A DNA stretch of 5,773 nt from an uncultured Bacteroidia bacterium. Lineage in GTDB: Bacteria; Bacteroidota; Bacteroidia; Bacteroidales; Prolixibacteraceae. The notes under the pieces are model-generated. The model did not search any database. It was not told the origin of the DNA and saw only the letters and a program-made list of their open reading frames with translations. Location of the stretch: positions 1 to 5,773 of the forward strand of contig CAIOOC010000072.1 of the NCBI GenBank assembly GCA_903859795.1, in the 5' to 3' direction. Made by a program: the position numbers and the translations under genes. This document shows, piece by piece, positions 1-5,773 of this stretch. Position 1 is the first letter of the stretch. Each line of letters opens with the position of its first letter.

Positions 1-212
1 ATCCCTTCAAACTCAGGATTTGCATAGTCAACAGGACCTTCAATATGAATGTGCTGAATTTTTACATCAAAAATTTCCCCTGCGCGTCCGCGCTCTACCA
101 TCGCTTTAATTAAACGGTGCGGGGTAACAGCAACGCCGCTCAGGTGAACCCGGTCACCCGATTTGATTACTTTAACCGCCTCTTCTGCCGTAACATACCT
201 AACTCGCTTCAT
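1..212 (-). CDS. Acetyl-CoA hydrolase / CoA-transferase family protein, N-terminal fragment
   Basis: This gene is read leftwards from an ATG at 212-210 and leaves the window after 70 complete codons, so no stop is seen. The protein begins MKRVRYVTAEEAVKVIKSGD, followed by RVHLSGVAVTPHRLIKAMVER and, near residue 60, a PVDYANPEFEG stretch. A start with 'TAEEAVKxIKSGDRV', then a small-residue loop, a 'LIKAMVER' helix and a 'Y-x-x-P-E-[FY]-E-G' segment, is the usual N-terminal layout of the acetyl-CoA hydrolase/transferase family. That family includes 4-hydroxybutyrate and succinyl-CoA:acetate CoA-transferases and normally has about 430-500 residues. These cytosolic enzymes move CoA between acyl-CoA and a carboxylate such as acetate through a glutamyl-CoA thioester. 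The catalytic glutamate lies outside the window, so the substrate cannot be assigned. No Shine-Dalgarno sequence precedes the ATG; the leader is A/T-rich. The gene is divergent from the flavoprotein gene at 424, with 211 bp between them. Confidence 0.8.
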   Translation of the reverse strand, partial: MKRVRYVTAEEAVKVIKSGDRVHLSGVAVTPHRLIKAMVERGRAGEIFDVKIQHIHIEGPVDYANPEFEG

Positions 213-275
213 GTGATCTAATATTTGATTTAAGATGGTGCTAAATTAACGAATTAAAATATTCAATATAAAGGA

Positions 276-305
276 CAAATGTTACCTAATTGTAACTTTT
301 TCAAA
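276..305 (-). promoter_or_regulatory. Candidate promoter of the CoA-transferase gene
   Basis: Read on the minus strand, TTTG at 305-302 is followed after 17 bp by TAACATTTG at 284-276. This resembles the Bacteroidota TTTG / TAnnTTTG pair, except that the -7 box has three bases instead of two between TA and TTTG. The distance between the two TTTG units (22 nt) is close to what is usual. Transcription would begin near 268-270, giving a leader of about 57 nt. The region is very AT-rich and chance matches are likely, so this is tentative. Confidence 0.3.
277..300. repeat. Inverted repeat, possible operator (AAAtGTTAC-N6-GTAACtTTT)
   Basis: The arms 277-285 and 292-300 are complementary at 8 of 9 positions around a 6-bp centre (CTAATT). 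The core is a perfect GTTAC/GTAAC pair at 281-285 and 292-296. The 14-bp distance between the starts of the arms and the two-fold symmetry suit a dimeric DNA-binding regulator. It lies between the candidate -33 and -7 boxes of the leftward gene, overlapping the -7 box, where a repressor would act. No regulator gene is in the window and I do not recognise the motif as that of a named regulator. Confidence 0.35.
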
Positions 306-314
306 ATATCGACC

Positions 315-324
315 CAAATATTTG
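315..324. repeat. 10-bp perfect palindrome CAAATATTTG
   Basis: Positions 315-324 read the same on both strands. The site lies in the middle of the divergent region in very A/T-rich sequence, where such a palindrome can easily arise by chance. It could be a minor protein-binding site, but nothing else supports that. Confidence 0.2.
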
Positions 325-361
325 AAATTTTTGATTTTTATATAATCCAATGATAAATGTC

Positions 362-398
362 ACATACAAACTGTTAACTTTCTCAAACTTTTGTATGT
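362..398. repeat. Inverted repeat ACATACAAA-N19-TTTGTATGT
   Basis: Positions 362-370 and 390-398 are perfect 9-bp inverted repeats separated by 19 bp, and the spacer contains a GTTAAC palindrome at 373-378. The right arm overlaps the first five bases of the TATGTTTG box at 394-401, and the left arm lies just upstream of where the -33 region would be. This suggests a regulator site framing the promoter of the flavoprotein gene. It is probably upstream of the transcript start, so it is more likely a DNA site than an RNA hairpin. This is inferred from position and symmetry only. Confidence 0.4.
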
Positions 399-401
399 TT
401 G
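394..401 (+). promoter_or_regulatory. Candidate -7 box (TATGTTTG) of the flavoprotein gene
   Basis: TATGTTTG matches the Bacteroidota consensus TAnnTTTG at every fixed position and lies 22 bp before the first ATG at 424. Transcription would begin near 407-409, giving a leader of about 16 nt without a Shine-Dalgarno sequence. There is no good TTTG at the expected -33 position near 371-375, so the promoter may be weak or need an activator. The inverted repeat at 362-398 overlaps it. Confidence 0.5.
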
Positions 402-423
402 CCAATTATAACGACAACAAAAT

Positions 424-1902
424 ATGATGAAATACGATCTGGCCATTATTGGGAGCGGTCCCGGTGGTTTTGCGGCAACCATGCGAGCTGTTGATTTTGG
501 AAAAAACGTCTGTCTGATTGAGGCCGGACATATTGGCGGGACTGGAATTATGAATGGCCCCTTGACCTCAAAAACGATGTGGGAACTTTCTGTCGATTAT
601 TCTATCGCTGCAGCTGTTGACAGGGGTTACCGTGCATCAGGATTGCAAGTTGATTATAATATGGTTAAAAAGACCGTTCTGGCAGCTGCAAAAACGAAAC
701 AATACCAGATGCTATCCCAGATTGAATCATTTTCAGCAAATAACAATGCAAGTGGTACGATAACTTATAAACGCGGATTTGCCAAATTCCTTGACCGTCA
801 TACTCTTCAGATTGAAGGTGAAAACGGAACAGAAACAATTGAAGCAGAATATATTATAATAGCAACCGGATCAAGACCCCGCGAACTTCCCGAGTTGCCG
901 GTCGACCAGAAACAGATTTTCGATTCCGACGGTCTGCTTAATCTTGACAGGTTTCCGGAGCGAATGATGATACTTGGTTCAGGAATAATCGGTTGTGAAT
1001 TTGCGACGATTTTTTCAAATTTCAAGCAAACTGAAGTTCATTTACTGGATAAGGCCCACCGGGTTATCCCTTTTGAAGATGACGATGTCAGTGATTTTGT
1101 TTCAAATAATCTGGAGAGAAACGGGGTTATAATTCACCATACTGCTACCTTACGAAACGTACGAAAAGCAAAAGACCATCTCGAAGTCGTTCTGGACTAT
1201 GATGACGGCCACAGCCAGGTGGTAGAGGTTGATATCATTCTGGTCTCCATCGGGCGTGACGCAAATACCAAAGGACTTGGGCTTGAGAATGTCAATATCA
1301 AATCAAATGTAAAAGGCTTTCTTCATATCAATGAGGAGTGTGCAATTGGCGATTTTAAGGAATGCAATATTTTCGCAGCTGGCGATGTGACAGGACAAAA
1401 GGCCCTCTATGGTGTTGCTGAAGAGCAGGGAAGATTTATTGTAGAGGCAATTTTTGATAAAGCCTCCTACCCTCTTGATTACTCTTATATGCCAACTCTG
1501 ATGTTCTTTAAACCTGAACTGGCTTCTGTGGGAGCAAATGAGAAGATCCTGCGCGATCAGAAAATTCCCTACAAGGCAATCTATTACTCTAATGAACTCG
1601 TGAACAGAGCTATTGCAATGCGCAGCACAAAAGGATTTGTAAAAATCATCGTAAGCAACGACGGGACTGAAAAGATCCTCGGAATGAGGGCTGCAGGCCC
1701 ACAGGCATCAGCATTTATCGTCTCAATCGCTTACCTGATCAATTCTGATATCCGCCTTCATGAAGTTCTGCAAAGTATTCATCCTCATCCAAGTATTACA
1801 GAAGGAATTCAGGAATGTATCAGGATTTTTTATAACCAGTCAATCTACAAACCTAAAGCATTCCCCTCTCTGATTAAGATAACTGAATGGAAACCGGAAT
1901 AA
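424..1902 (+). CDS. Lipoamide dehydrogenase-like FAD/NAD flavoprotein lacking the redox disulfide
   Basis: This is a complete 492-residue cytosolic flavoenzyme, close to the length of class I pyridine nucleotide-disulfide oxidoreductases. In order, it shows a FAD-binding GSGPGG motif at 10-15 with an acidic E33 at the end of the second strand; an ATGSRP segment closing the first FAD part; an NAD-binding GSGIIG at 185-190 with E192, and D209 after the next strand, favouring NAD(H) over NADP(H); the second FAD motif AAGDV at 318-322; and a C-terminal dimerisation domain from about 365. The dimerisation domain keeps the HPHPSITE motif, with H455 and E460 in the positions of the lipoamide dehydrogenase His-Glu pair. 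The usual GGTCLNxGCIPSK stretch reads GGTGIMNGPLTSK at 38-50, so both cysteines are gone (G41, P46) while K50 stays. It is therefore unlikely to be a true dihydrolipoamide, glutathione or mercuric reductase. A direct NADH oxidoreductase, such as a quinone reductase or transhydrogenase-like enzyme, is more likely. No dehydrogenase-complex subunits are adjacent. Tandem ATGs at 424 and 427 leave the start uncertain by one codon. Confidence 0.85.
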   Translation: MMKYDLAIIGSGPGGFAATMRAVDFGKNVCLIEAGHIGGTGIMNGPLTSKTMWELSVDYSIAAAVDRGYRASGLQVDYNMVKKTVLAAAKTKQYQMLSQIESFSANNNASGTITYKRGFAKFLDRHTLQIEGENGTETIEAEYIIIATGSRPRELPELPVDQKQIFDSDGLLNLDRFPERMMILGSGIIGCEFATIFSNFKQTEVHLLDKAHRVIPFEDDDVSDFVSNNLERNGVIIHHTATLRNVRKAKDHLEVVLDYDDGHSQVVEVDIILVSIGRDANTKGLGLENVNIKSNVKGFLHINEECAIGDFKECNIFAAGDVTGQKALYGVAEEQGRFIVEAIFDKASYPLDYSYMPTLMFFKPELASVGANEKILRDQKIPYKAIYYSNELVNRAIAMRSTKGFVKIIVSNDGTEKILGMRAAGPQASAFIVSIAYLINSDIRLHEVLQSIHPHPSITEGIQECIRIFYNQSIYKPKAFPSLIKITEWKPE

Positions 1903-1972
1903 TTTGATATTGTGACAATTTGCCGATTCTAAAATTCAAAATTTGTTTAAATTTCTTGATTTCTTCCAGTTG

Positions 1973-2023
1973 CGACAGCCAGTGGCCTGCAGCTAACAGC
2001 CAAATGTTAACAGGCAGTTGTCG
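1973..2023 (+). repeat. Possible nested stem-loop between the flavoprotein gene and purL
   Basis: Three nested complementary pairs can be read: CGACA 1973-1977 with TGTCG 2019-2023, CTGC 1987-1990 with GCAG 2014-2017, and TAACA 1994-1998 with TGTTA 2005-2009 around a 6-nt loop. The left arm has a 9-nt bulge and there is a 3/4 internal loop, so stability is doubtful. The local base composition is more GC-rich than the flanks. No T-run follows directly (the nearest, six T, is at 2057-2062), so it is not a standard terminator. It could help form the 3' end of the flavoprotein transcript, or may mean nothing. Confidence 0.25.
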
Positions 2024-2043
2024 GTAAGTGGATGCCATTTGCG

Positions 2044-2073
2044 GTTGCCTGCCACATTTTTTCCTTATCTTTG
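2044..2073 (+). promoter_or_regulatory. Candidate Bacteroidota-type promoter of purL
   Basis: TATCTTTG at 2066-2073 matches the -7 consensus TAnnTTTG at every fixed position. A GTTG at 2044-2047, 18 bp upstream, serves as a partial -33 box; a full TTTG also occurs at 2038-2041 but is 24 bp away. Transcription would begin near 2079-2081, leaving a leader of about 38 nt before the ATG at 2118. That leader is A/T-rich with no Shine-Dalgarno sequence, as is common in this phylum. I see no purine riboswitch in the leader, which is too short to hold one. Confidence 0.55.
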
Positions 2074-2117
2074 TCTGCATAGATAACACTTGACACAGTC
2101 ACTTTAAATACATCCTC

Positions 2118-5100
2118 ATGATCCTCTTTTTTAAAGGAAAATCAAATCTGATCGCCGTTGATGCACATAAGGAATTATCCTCCTCTGATCTCGAAAAACT
2201 AATATGGCTGTTTGATCAGGCAAATATAATCGAACAGAGTTCTATATCAGGAATTTATGTAGGACCCAGGAAAGAAATGATCACCCCCTGGAGTACAAAC
2301 GCCGTTGAGATCACCCAGAACATGGGTATTCCAGGTATTGTCAGAATCGAGGAATTCTTTCAGACAAATCAGGATCAACCCCATTTTGATCCGATGCTCC
2401 AGGTTGTTTATAAAGGACTGGATCAGCAAATTTTTGTAATTAACCATAACCCGGAACCGATACTTTCGATTGATGATATTGCCGCATACAGCATTCAGGA
2501 AGGGTTAGCTTTAAGTGATGATGAGGTTGCTTATCTGAATGATGTAGCTAAAAAATTAAGCCGAAAGCTTACTGACAGTGAGGTCTTTGGATTTTCACAG
2601 GTAAATTCCGAACATTGCCGTCATAAAATATTTAACGGAAACTTCATAATTGATGGCGTAGAAAAAGAGTCAACTTTATTTCAGCTGATTAAGAAAACCA
2701 CGCAGGCAAATCCGAACACAATACTCTCAGCATATAAAGATAATTGTTCTTTTAGTCAGGGGCCTGATTCAGAACAATTTGCTCCAAAAACACAAGATAA
2801 ACCTGATTTTTTCGAGGTGACCGATATTCAAACTGTCCTGTCGCTTAAGGCAGAGACTCATAATTTTCCGACCACTGTCGAGCCATTTAATGGTGCTGCA
2901 ACAGGCACCGGAGGTGAAATACGCGACAGGATGGCCGGTGGCAAAGGGAGCTTTCCAATTGCTGGAACAGCTGTCTATATGACTTCTTATTCAAGAAATG
3001 ATGATGAAGCGCGGTCATGGGAAAATGCGACCGAACCGCGTCCCTGGTTATATCAGACACCTGAGGAGATCTTGATAAAAGCTTCAAACGGTGCTTCCGA
3101 TTTTGGCAACAAATTTGGGCAGCCGCTTATAAACGGATCGGTTCTCACCTTTGAACACTTCGAAAACCAAAAGAAGTTCGGTTATGATAAGGTAATCATG
3201 CAGGCTGGCGGCATCGGTTATGCGCGTCAGGAAGACTGCCTGAAGAGTGTCCCCGGAGTTGGAGACAAAGTAGTTCTGCTCGGCGGAGACAATTACCGCA
3301 TTGGAATGGGTGGAGGAGCTGTTTCGTCAGTTGATACAGGTGAATTTGAAAGTCATATTGAACTAAATGCCGTTCAGCGCGCAAATCCTGAGATGCAAAA
3401 AAGGGCCTACAACACCATCCGAGCTTTGGCAGAATCGGGAAATAACCCGATTATTTCGATCCATGATCACGGCGCCGGCGGGCATCTGAACTGTCTCTCC
3501 GAACTCGTCGAAGAGACTGGCGGAGAGATTTATGTCGACCAGTTGCCTGTCGGGGATCCTACCCTTTCGGCCAAAGAAATTGTCGGAAATGAATCTCAGG
3601 AACGTATGGGTTTTGTTACAAACGCTGAGAATATTGACCTTATTACCAGGATCGCTGAACGTGAACGCTCCCCTGTTTATGTAATCGGAGAGACAACCGG
3701 CAACCATAAATTTACATTCCTAAACCGGAAAACTGATGAAAAACCAATAAACTGGGATCTGGCCTACATGTTTGGAAAACCACCGAAAACAGTGCTGGAA
3801 GACGAATCAAAAGTGGCAGTTTTTTCTGAAGTTAAATATGATAAGTCTCAAATAAATAAGTATATAGAACAGGTATTACAACTTGAATCAGTTGGGTGTA
3901 AAGATTGGCTTACCAATAAAGTCGACAGATCTGTAACCGGAAAGATTGCCAAACAACAATGCGCCGGTAAATTACAACTTCCTTTGAATAATCTTGGGGT
4001 CGTAGCCATTGATTATCAGGGAATAAAAGGAATCGCTACTTCTCTCGGCCACGCTCCTGTTGCAGGGCTTATTGATGCGGCAAACGGTTCGATACTTTCA
4101 ATTGCAGAGTCCCTGACAAATATTATATGGGCGCCGCTAACCCACAGGATTAAAGGAATTTCATTGTCAGCCAACTGGATGTGGCCTGCGAAAAACCAGG
4201 GTGAAAATTTCAGACTTTACAATGGAGTTGAAGCAGCTTCTACTTTTGCCTGCGCCTTGGGAATTAATATTCCAACGGGCAAGGATTCATTGTCAATGAC
4301 TCAGAAATATAAAAATGATGTGGTTTATGCCCCGGGTACAGTAATTATATCCGCATCAGCTGAAGTTTCTGATATCCGGAAAGTAGTTGAACCAGTTCTG
4401 GTGGCCGATCCTTCAAAACCAATCTATTACCTAGATTTTTCTATTGCTCCCCGATCTCTTGGCGGCAGCTCCCTCGCACAGACCCTTAGTCAGTTAGGTA
4501 CCACAACTCCATCAGTTGCAGACGCAGATTATTTTATAAAAGCTTTCAATACGATACAAAAATTAATTGAAAATCAATTAATTCTATCTGGTCACGATAT
4601 TTCGTCCGGTGGTTTATTAACAACCTTGCTTGAAATGTGCTTTGCTCAAAATGAAGGTGGAATTGAAATTGATCTGACCTTGATAAATGAACCTGACTCA
4701 GTGAAGCTGTTGTTTAGTGAAAATCCCGGGATTGTTGTTCAGCCTCTGAATTTCATTGAATTTGAAGAGATTTTAAAACAAAATGGAATTGGATTTTTAA
4801 AGATTGGGAATCCCTCACCTAGTCGTCTAATAACAGTGATCAATGGTGAAGATAAATTTAATTTCGATATTGATGAATTACGCGATAAATGGTTCAAACC
4901 ATCTTATCTTCTTGACAGACGTCAAAGTGGAGAAAGGCTCGCAAAAGAGCGTTTCTTGAATTACAGGAATAACGAGTTAAAATTCAATTTCGGCTCATTT
5001 ACAGGGAAATTCAGGGATCTGGGAATCGATCCGGCCCGCCGTAGTCCTTCCGGGATAAAAGCCGCTATCATCCGTGAAAAGGGGAGCAACGGAGATCGTG

Positions 5101-5773
5101 AGATGGCCTGGAGCATGTACCTGGCAGGGTTTGATGTCAAAGACGTACACATGACCGACCTGATCACCGGACGCGAAACACTTGAAGAAATAAACCTGAT
5201 CGTTTTTGTGGGTGGGTTTTCAAATTCTGACGTTCTTGGCTCGGCAAAAGGGTGGGCAGGCGCCTTCAGATGCAACGAAAAAGCGAAAAAAGCACTTGAA
5301 AATTTCTATAAGAGAACAGATACCTTAAGCCTCGGTATTTGCAACGGCTGCCAGTTAATGGTGGAACTTGATCTTGTAAATCCGGGTCATGAAGAAAGCG
5401 TTAAAATGGCTCATAATGACTCGCATAAATTTGAGTCTTGCTTTGTTGCCGTCGACGTACTTGAAAACAATTCAGTGATGTTTGGCTCCCTTTCAGGTAA
5501 AAGTCTTGGAACCTGGGTGGCACATGGCGAGGGAAAATTTGTAATGCCATTCGCAGAAGAGAAATACCGTATTCCGGCCAAATTCTCTTACAGCAACTAT
5601 CCTGGAAATCCCAATGGTTCTGATTATGATACTGCTGCAATTTGCTCTGAAGACGGACGTCACCTTGCGATGATGCCACACATTGAAAGGGCCATATATC
5701 CATGGCAATGGGCAAATTATCCCGCAGATCGCAAAGACGACCAGGTTACCCCCTGGATAGAAGCGTTTGTTAA
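2118..5773 (+). CDS. purL: Phosphoribosylformylglycinamidine synthase, large single-chain form (3' end cut)
   Basis: This cytosolic enzyme carries out the fourth step of purine synthesis: FGAR + ATP + glutamine gives FGAM + ADP + phosphate + glutamate. The window holds 1218 complete codons in one open frame. The end, reading VTPWIEAFVN, matches the family's extreme C-terminus, so only a few residues are missing. It is the fused form, with no separate PurS or PurQ needed. Domains in order are a PurS-like N-terminal domain (about 1-145); a linker with SEHCRH around H166-H169; a first AIRS/ATP-binding half with ETHNFP at 246-251, GAATGTGGEIRD and DHGAGG at 450-455; a second half with PTGKDS at 719-724 and SGHDISSGG at 824-832; and a class I glutaminase domain from about 979. 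The glutaminase triad is visible: nucleophile C1075 in GICNGCQ, with H1188 and E1190 in PHIER. The start MILFFKG fits the usual N-terminus. The gene follows the flavoprotein gene by 215 bp and appears to have its own promoter. Confidence 0.97.
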   Translation, partial: MILFFKGKSNLIAVDAHKELSSSDLEKLIWLFDQANIIEQSSISGIYVGPRKEMITPWSTNAVEITQNMGIPGIVRIEEFFQTNQDQPHFDPMLQVVYKGLDQQIFVINHNPEPILSIDDIAAYSIQEGLALSDDEVAYLNDVAKKLSRKLTDSEVFGFSQVNSEHCRHKIFNGNFIIDGVEKESTLFQLIKKTTQANPNTILSAYKDNCSFSQGPDSEQFAPKTQDKPDFFEVTDIQTVLSLKAETHNFPTTVEPFNGAATGTGGEIRDRMAGGKGSFPIAGTAVYMTSYSRNDDEARSWENATEPRPWLYQTPEEILIKASNGASDFGNKFGQPLINGSVLTFEHFENQKKFGYDKVIMQAGGIGYARQEDCLKSVPGVGDKVVLLGGDNYRIGMGGGAVSSVDTGEFESHIELNAVQRANPEMQKRAYNTIRALAESGNNPIISIHDHGAGGHLNCLSELVEETGGEIYVDQLPVGDPTLSAKEIVGNESQERMGFVTNAENIDLITRIAERERSPVYVIGETTGNHKFTFLNRKTDEKPINWDLAYMFGKPPKTVLEDESKVAVFSEVKYDKSQINKYIEQVLQLESVGCKDWLTNKVDRSVTGKIAKQQCAGKLQLPLNNLGVVAIDYQGIKGIATSLGHAPVAGLIDAANGSILSIAESLTNIIWAPLTHRIKGISLSANWMWPAKNQGENFRLYNGVEAASTFACALGINIPTGKDSLSMTQKYKNDVVYAPGTVIISASAEVSDIRKVVEPVLVADPSKPIYYLDFSIAPRSLGGSSLAQTLSQLGTTTPSVADADYFIKAFNTIQKLIENQLILSGHDISSGGLLTTLLEMCFAQNEGGIEIDLTLINEPDSVKLLFSENPGIVVQPLNFIEFEEILKQNGIGFLKIGNPSPSRLITVINGEDKFNFDIDELRDKWFKPSYLLDRRQSGERLAKERFLNYRNNELKFNFGSFTGKFRDLGIDPARRSPSGIKAAIIREKGSNGDREMAWSMYLAGFDVKDVHMTDLITGRETLEEINLIVFVGGFSNSDVLGSAKGWAGAFRCNEKAKKALENFYKRTDTLSLGICNGCQLMVELDLVNPGHEESVKMAHNDSHKFESCFVAVDVLENNSVMFGSLSGKSLGTWVAHGEGKFVMPFAEEKYRIPAKFSYSNYPGNPNGSDYDTAAICSEDGRHLAMMPHIERAIYPWQWANYPADRKDDQVTPWIEAFV

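Noticed and set aside
1909..1919. Palindrome ATTGT-G-ACAAT just after the flavoprotein stop codon
   Set aside because: A one-base centre is too tight for an RNA hairpin, no T-run follows, and it is short enough to be chance in AT-rich sequence.
1874..2089. Minus-strand open frame of 71 codons covering the gap before purL
   Set aside because: It overlaps the 3' end of the flavoprotein gene, has no recognisable domain, and would run through the purL promoter. The composition of its product looks like random translation.
2859..2867. Phe in ETHNFP of PurL where E. coli has His (ETHNHP)
   Set aside because: Phe at this place is normal in large-form PurL proteins, including the animal enzyme, so it is not a defect.
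3363..3707. Open frame of 114 codons on the minus strand
   Set aside because: It lies wholly inside the well-supported purL frame, shows no recognisable motif, and purL's sequence across it is conserved family sequence (for example DHGAGG). It is a shadow frame.
5676..5690. PHIER instead of PHPER at the glutaminase His-Glu
   Set aside because: The catalytic His and Glu are kept and the residue between them varies within the family, so activity is not in doubt.
4961..5715. Several minus-strand open frames of 71-104 codons
   Set aside because: They lie opposite the purL C-terminal and glutaminase regions, overlap one another in different frames and have no family resemblance.
5763..5773. TTAA at the right edge as a possible stop of purL
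   Set aside because: In the purL frame the codons are GCG TTT GTT and then an incomplete AA, so the TAA is out of frame and the gene continues past the window.
1..5773. Mobile elements, CRISPR arrays, tRNA or rRNA genes, defence genes
   Set aside because: I found no transposase or integrase motifs, no regularly spaced repeats, no tRNA-like cloverleaf and no toxin or nuclease genes. All coding space is taken by three metabolic genes.

Overview
The window looks like ordinary chromosomal DNA from a member of the Bacteroidota. The DNA is moderately AT-rich. Two octamers matching the Bacteroidota -7 box (TAnnTTTG) lie just upstream of two of the genes. No gene start has a clear Shine-Dalgarno sequence; the leaders are A/T-rich instead. 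The long PurL protein also has the sequence style I associate with this phylum. I cannot name a genus.

Layout: (1) Positions 1-212, minus strand, hold the N-terminal 70 codons of an acetyl-CoA hydrolase / CoA-transferase family protein that runs off the left edge. (2) Positions 213-423 are an AT-rich divergent control region. It has a candidate promoter for each flanking gene, and each promoter is overlapped by an inverted repeat. (3) Positions 424-1902, plus strand, encode a complete 492-residue flavoprotein of the dihydrolipoamide dehydrogenase / pyridine nucleotide-disulfide oxidoreductase family. Both redox-active cysteines are replaced. (4) Positions 1903-2117 are intergenic, with a possible nested stem-loop followed by a good Bacteroidota-type promoter. 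(5) From 2118 to the right edge, plus strand, is purL, the large single-chain phosphoribosylformylglycinamidine synthase of purine synthesis. It lacks only its last few residues.

The three genes do not form an operon. The first two are divergent, and purL is separated from the flavoprotein gene by 215 bp with its own apparent promoter. The CoA-transferase and the flavoprotein could share control through the divergent region, but a shared pathway is only a guess. purL is housekeeping.

I see no mobile element, CRISPR array, RNA gene or defence system. The point most worth a second look is the flavoprotein, which keeps the lipoamide dehydrogenase fold, the FAD and NAD sites and the C-terminal His-Glu pair, but has lost the disulfide needed for lipoamide chemistry. 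I found no convincing sign of a wholly new system.
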